Assembly (NCBI GenBank): GCA_001051155.2
Contig: JYIP02000001.1
Span: 2,046,001 to 2,110,000 of the forward strand
DNA length: 64,000 bases
Direction of reading: 5' to 3'
DNA from: Chrysoporthe austroafricana
Lineage: Eukaryota > Ascomycota > Sordariomycetes > Diaporthales > Cryphonectriaceae
Position numbers and translations under genes: made by a program. Below are positions 61,016 through 64,000 of this stretch, piece after piece. The notes under the pieces were generated by a model that worked only from the letters and a program-made list of their open reading frames with translations, ran no database searches and was not told the DNA's origin. Position 1 is the first letter of the stretch; every line of letters starts with the position of its first letter.

Positions 61016-61810
61016 CTTGTATTCGGTATTGAACGTACGCAAGAGAAGGTCGACTTCGCCGAGATGCTGAGGAAAGGACTATGGCTGCATATGCTTATCG
61101 TGTGGCTCGAGATGGATATGGGATCTGGTGACAGGTGGTCTCAGGTTGGGCTCGTTTACTGATAACGGCGGGGTATTTTTGACGACGACAGCAAGAAGCC
61201 CGACGGCGATATTGAAGCCTCTCGTGCTTGTATGAAGTTGTGTGGTCACTGATAGGATGAGACCAAGGGAAATCGTAGGATCAGGTCGTCGTCACCGTCT
61301 GTACGTAGATCGCAAGGCAGTCGAATTAAATTGCGGGATGTTAGTAGAAGCCTAGAGAACTGACTGTCAAGATATGATGCAAGATTACTTCGTCACTGCC
61401 CAGGCCTTGCGCCTGGCCTGGTGATGCCCACCACGCGCTAGGCCCACTCAAACAAGAAGCCAACTTGGTCCGTGCGTCTGTCTTTGTCAGCAAGCGCTGG
61501 GGTTCTACTGAGTACTGCTGGCTTACCTAAGTCGCCATGCCCTGGGTCAGGACATTTTCTTGCCCTCAAGACATCTTTTTGGCAGTCACAGGGCCAAGTT
61601 GTGATGATGACTTCACCCATTATCCATCATCAGCGCCTCCACATCACTTGGGACAAGCGCTTGACTGTGATATACACCATCTCCATGCCTTTTCCTCTCG
61701 GGTTCTGAATATTCCATTGGCGGCTGAACACCCTTGGTTTTGCTTCCTACCATGGATGTGGAATGCACATTCAAGTTGCCCGGATATCTAATCGTGCATG
61801 GGCGTTGAGA
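61016..61810. other. divergent intergenic region (Snf7 / Ten1)
   Basis: Shared upstream region of the Snf7 gene (minus) and the Ten1-like gene (plus). No coding region recognised. Confidence 0.5.
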
Positions 61811-62344
61811 ATGTCCAATGGTCCTGTGCCTTCCAAGCTTACTCTCTTGTCGTCTTTATCCTCTTGTGAGTTTGGAGACAAGGTTCGCTTTATAGGCTGG
61901 TATGTCAGACTTCCTTCTGAATGACAGGTCTGCAGGCAGTCCGATAACATGCACCTGGCCAGCCGCAAAAGGTCTTGGAACATTGGCCATGAACGTTCCA
62001 GCTAACTCGGCCCTAGTGTCGCCTCATATTCGGTCGCATCAGGGCGGTTGCTGCTGCAACACAACTTCCCCAAGTCCTCTGAAGTCAAGGCATCGGTAGA
62101 CGTGTGTCTGATCCTAGAGAAGCTCACCATCGAGCAGACATCCATCGGTCAGTGGGTGAACATCATTGGGTACATTGCCTCACCGCCACCACAACCGTCC
62201 AGGCAGTCCAAAATCAAGATAGACGCTTCCACGGTCCATGTGCAGGCCCTCATGTTGTGGTCTGCTGGGCCGTTGGACGTCGGACGGTATGAAACCTGCC
62301 TAGGCGACATGGCAACGACAAGCGAACCACAGGAGAAGAGTTAG
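61811..62344 (+). CDS. TEN1: telomere-capping protein Ten1 (CST complex)
   Basis: Small OB-fold subunit of the Cdc13/Ctc1-Stn1-Ten1 complex, which protects telomere ends and helps fill in the C-strand. Exons 61811-61899 and 62017-62344, joined across a 117-nt intron, encode 138 residues. The joint restores GDKVRFIGCVASYSVASGRLLLQHNFP, the first strands of the OB-fold; SVDVCLILEKL, IGQWVNIIGYI and VHVQALMLWSAGPLDVGRYE follow as in fungal Ten1 proteins. The start MSNGPVPSKLTLLSSL is the family's usual short lead. It is divergent from the Snf7 gene, an arrangement that is probably chance. The gene is easily overlooked because the first exon is 89 nt. Confidence 0.85.
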
Positions 62345-62690
62345 AAGCCAAATACAAATTGTGAGATATCTCGAGGCTCCGATCACCGGGACGCAAATTC
62401 CTCTGTCGAGGACTCAGAACGCAGCTCCGTGGGGGAGTTGACAGAGGGAGTCGCTCTGTCAACGCTGTGGCCCGTAGCTGTGGCCATTTTGAGGCACTGC
62501 GGCGACCACGTACAGGGACACTCGCAGAGAAGATATCGGCTGCGTCGCTTGACCCCAATATCTCCACGTTCATTGATAAGGCCTCATATGATCAATGTTG
62601 CACTGCTGCTGCCAAGTTTCGCATCACCTTGGCCAGATCTCCCGAATCCATCAACGGCTCGCTGTGTATTGGCAAATTGCGCTGCTTTGA

Positions 62691-63233
62691 GCAGAGCAGC
62701 GAAGATTCTACTGGCTGGATCACCGTGTCACACAAGACATTCACCGGATCGCGCTCGTTGGTCGTCAATATCACTGTGTGCATGACGCCGATGAAGTGTC
62801 ACAGATGGACATCGACGAACGATGGCCACTGCAAATCGGAATAAAGGCACCTCCCGATGATTCGCTGCAATTTGGCCCTGCAGGTTCAGACTTCTCTTTG
62901 GCTGCAGCGGAACACGATATTGGATGGATGCAGCCTCTATTGGCTGAAGCGGTCCATGACAGATGGCGGCCTTTTGCTGGCCCACGACATCATCATGTTT
63001 CCCAAAGAGGCCACAGAGCCAACACATCTACGCCAAACAAACATCAACGGTTCAAAGATCTCAATACAACAACACCCTTCTCAACGCATGCAGACCACCA
63101 TCATCGGGTGTTTGCAGCAAGAGCATTGGCTGAACTCCATGCACCTTGCCATACCGGTCCTGTGCATGTCCGGTGTTATGGCTGCCTTGAAGCATTGGCG
63201 ATGGGTCCTTGCTTGTTGGGATCATGCGTCTAG
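62691..63233 (+). CDS. unrecognised coding-like frame, possibly a 3' exon
   Basis: A 180-codon frame follows a stop at 62688-62690 and ends at 63233, 15 bp before the stop of the convergent neighbour. Its first 100 residues look like a folded protein (YWLDHRVTQDIHRIALVG, DIDERWPLQIGIKAPPDD, HDIGWMQPLLAEAVHDRWRP), the rest is His/Thr/Arg-rich and ends CYGCLEALAMGPCLLGSC. There is no ATG until the middle, so it would need an upstream exon (AG acceptors exist at 62690-62699), which I could not identify. Family unknown; it may be a chance frame. Confidence 0.3.
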   Translation, partial: AEQRRFYWLDHRVTQDIHRIALVGRQYHCVHDADEVSQMDIDERWPLQIGIKAPPDDSLQFGPAGSDFSLAAAEHDIGWMQPLLAEAVHDRWRPFAGPRHHHVSQRGHRANTSTPNKHQRFKDLNTTTPFSTHADHHHRVFAARALAELHAPCHTGPVHVRCYGCLEALAMGPCLLGSCV

Positions 63234-63248
63234 TCTCAGAGGTCTCCA

Positions 63249-63716
63249 TTACCTCCTGTGTTTCGACGAATTATGTGACCCGGCCTTCTCAATGACCACC
63301 GGCTGATGCAGTGGTCGCTTCAGGGCCTTCCCCGAGGGCTCGGTTGCTCGGGCCGCAGCTTTTAACTCCCACATCTCGCGAGATTTTTCGCAGATGTCGT
63401 TAATTTGTTCCTGAGCGACAGCGTTAGTGAAGGTGACTCGGCTCGTTTCTTAGCTTGCAATTCGAGGATGACTCACATCCGATAGGCAAGGGCCAGGCGT
63501 AGTGATGAGGAATCCGTCCTCGCCCTGGGTTGCAAGCCTGGTCAGTAATGTTTTCGATCAAGTGCTCAGACGCGGATATAGACGCACCTCGCGAGTGAAA
63601 GGGCGCACCGTTGCCTCGGGCCCAAGATGGAACTGAAGCTCCTGTGTGATGACCTTTTTGTGGATGTCTTGGGACGGGATCCAGTATTTATTCATAGGGG
63701 TTGATGAGTATGACAT
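63249..63716 (-). CDS. small conserved-looking fungal protein
   Basis: Three exons (63716-63588, 63524-63477, 63410-63249) join to 112 residues; both introns (63 and 66 nt) have GT-AG ends and phase 0. The sequence reads KYWIPSQDIHKKVITQELQF, HLGPEATVRPFTREGEDGF and LITTPGPCLSDEQINDICEKS before a charged helix and a basic tail (GSHNSSKHRR). This pattern, with a conserved YWIP...VITQ...LGPEATVRP...GEDGFL block, is one I associate with short uncharacterised ascomycete proteins; no function is known to me. The exon junctions restore a continuous domain, which supports the model. Confidence 0.75.
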
Positions 63717-64000
63717 GGTATCGCCGCTTCAGAGTTGAAGGAGAAATTCGGATGAGGACGGGGTTGGATGAGGAACGTCAGCGCATAATGCTCAAGCTTC
63801 GGTCAACAGCATGATGATCCGAGGACACCTGCAGTTATTTATGTTTCGACTTCAGTTTTGCCAGTCATCCGGACTTCAAAGGCTGCTACCTCGCTATCAA
63901 ACCAAGATTGGGCTATTTCTGAATTCACAATTTCTGAGGTTCGGGAAGTCAGGTATATCGGACAGAAGCTAAGTACTTGGTACTTACGCAGCCGCCTTAG
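63717..64000. other. window edge, nothing supported
   Basis: Promoter of the small protein gene; no other feature recognised up to the end of the window. Confidence 0.5.

Overview
The window is nuclear DNA of a filamentous ascomycete (Pezizomycotina, most likely a sordariomycete). Evidence: genes carry short GT-AG introns (mostly 46-130 nt), there are two Zn2Cys6 regulators, a GH10 xylanase with a fungal CBM1, fungal-type aromatic catabolism enzymes, and an intron-containing tRNA-Arg. Gene models were spliced by eye; intron phases were checked so that each reading frame closes.

Region 1 (1-5,800): the 5' end of a small secreted protein, an assembly-artefact block (three poly-A tracts, one N, a degraded sequencing-adapter junction, a low-quality duplicate), a tRNA-Cys, then AT-rich gene-poor DNA that looks like eroded repeats.

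Region 2 (5,840-22,924): a compact aromatic-metabolism cluster. It holds an intradiol ring-cleavage dioxygenase, an FMO-type flavoenzyme, a short-chain dehydrogenase, a dienelactone-hydrolase-like protein fused to a SnoaL-like domain, two SAM methyltransferases, a Zn2Cys6 regulator, a salicylate-hydroxylase-type FAD monooxygenase and an NmrA-like oxidoreductase (with a one-base frameshift). Two divergent promoters share an AGCGGCAAA motif. A 2,3-dihydroxybenzoate-decarboxylase-type amidohydrolase at 44.9 kb would fit the same chemistry. A plausible flow is decarboxylation or oxidative decarboxylation of a hydroxybenzoate to catechol/hydroxyquinol, ring opening by the dioxygenase, then lactone processing; the methyltransferases suggest a methylated or methylating substrate.

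Region 3 (25.8-43.2 kb): a DUF6536 membrane protein, a four-helix membrane protein, a secreted five-module cysteine-repeat protein, an MFS transporter broken by an in-frame TGA, a second Zn2Cys6 regulator, tRNA-Arg(ACG), complex I subunit NDUFB7/B18 and an HNH endonuclease-domain protein.

Region 4 (43.2-64 kb): AT-rich relic DNA, the decarboxylase, the xylanase, a giant acidic repeat protein (about 2,500 residues, 25 copies of a six-residue repeat), the ESCRT-III subunit Snf7, telomere protein Ten1, an unrecognised coding-like frame and a small conserved-looking protein. Large intergenic spaces (2-3 kb) occur around 23-25.8, 35.6-37.9 and 56.8-60.1 kb, where I found no gene.
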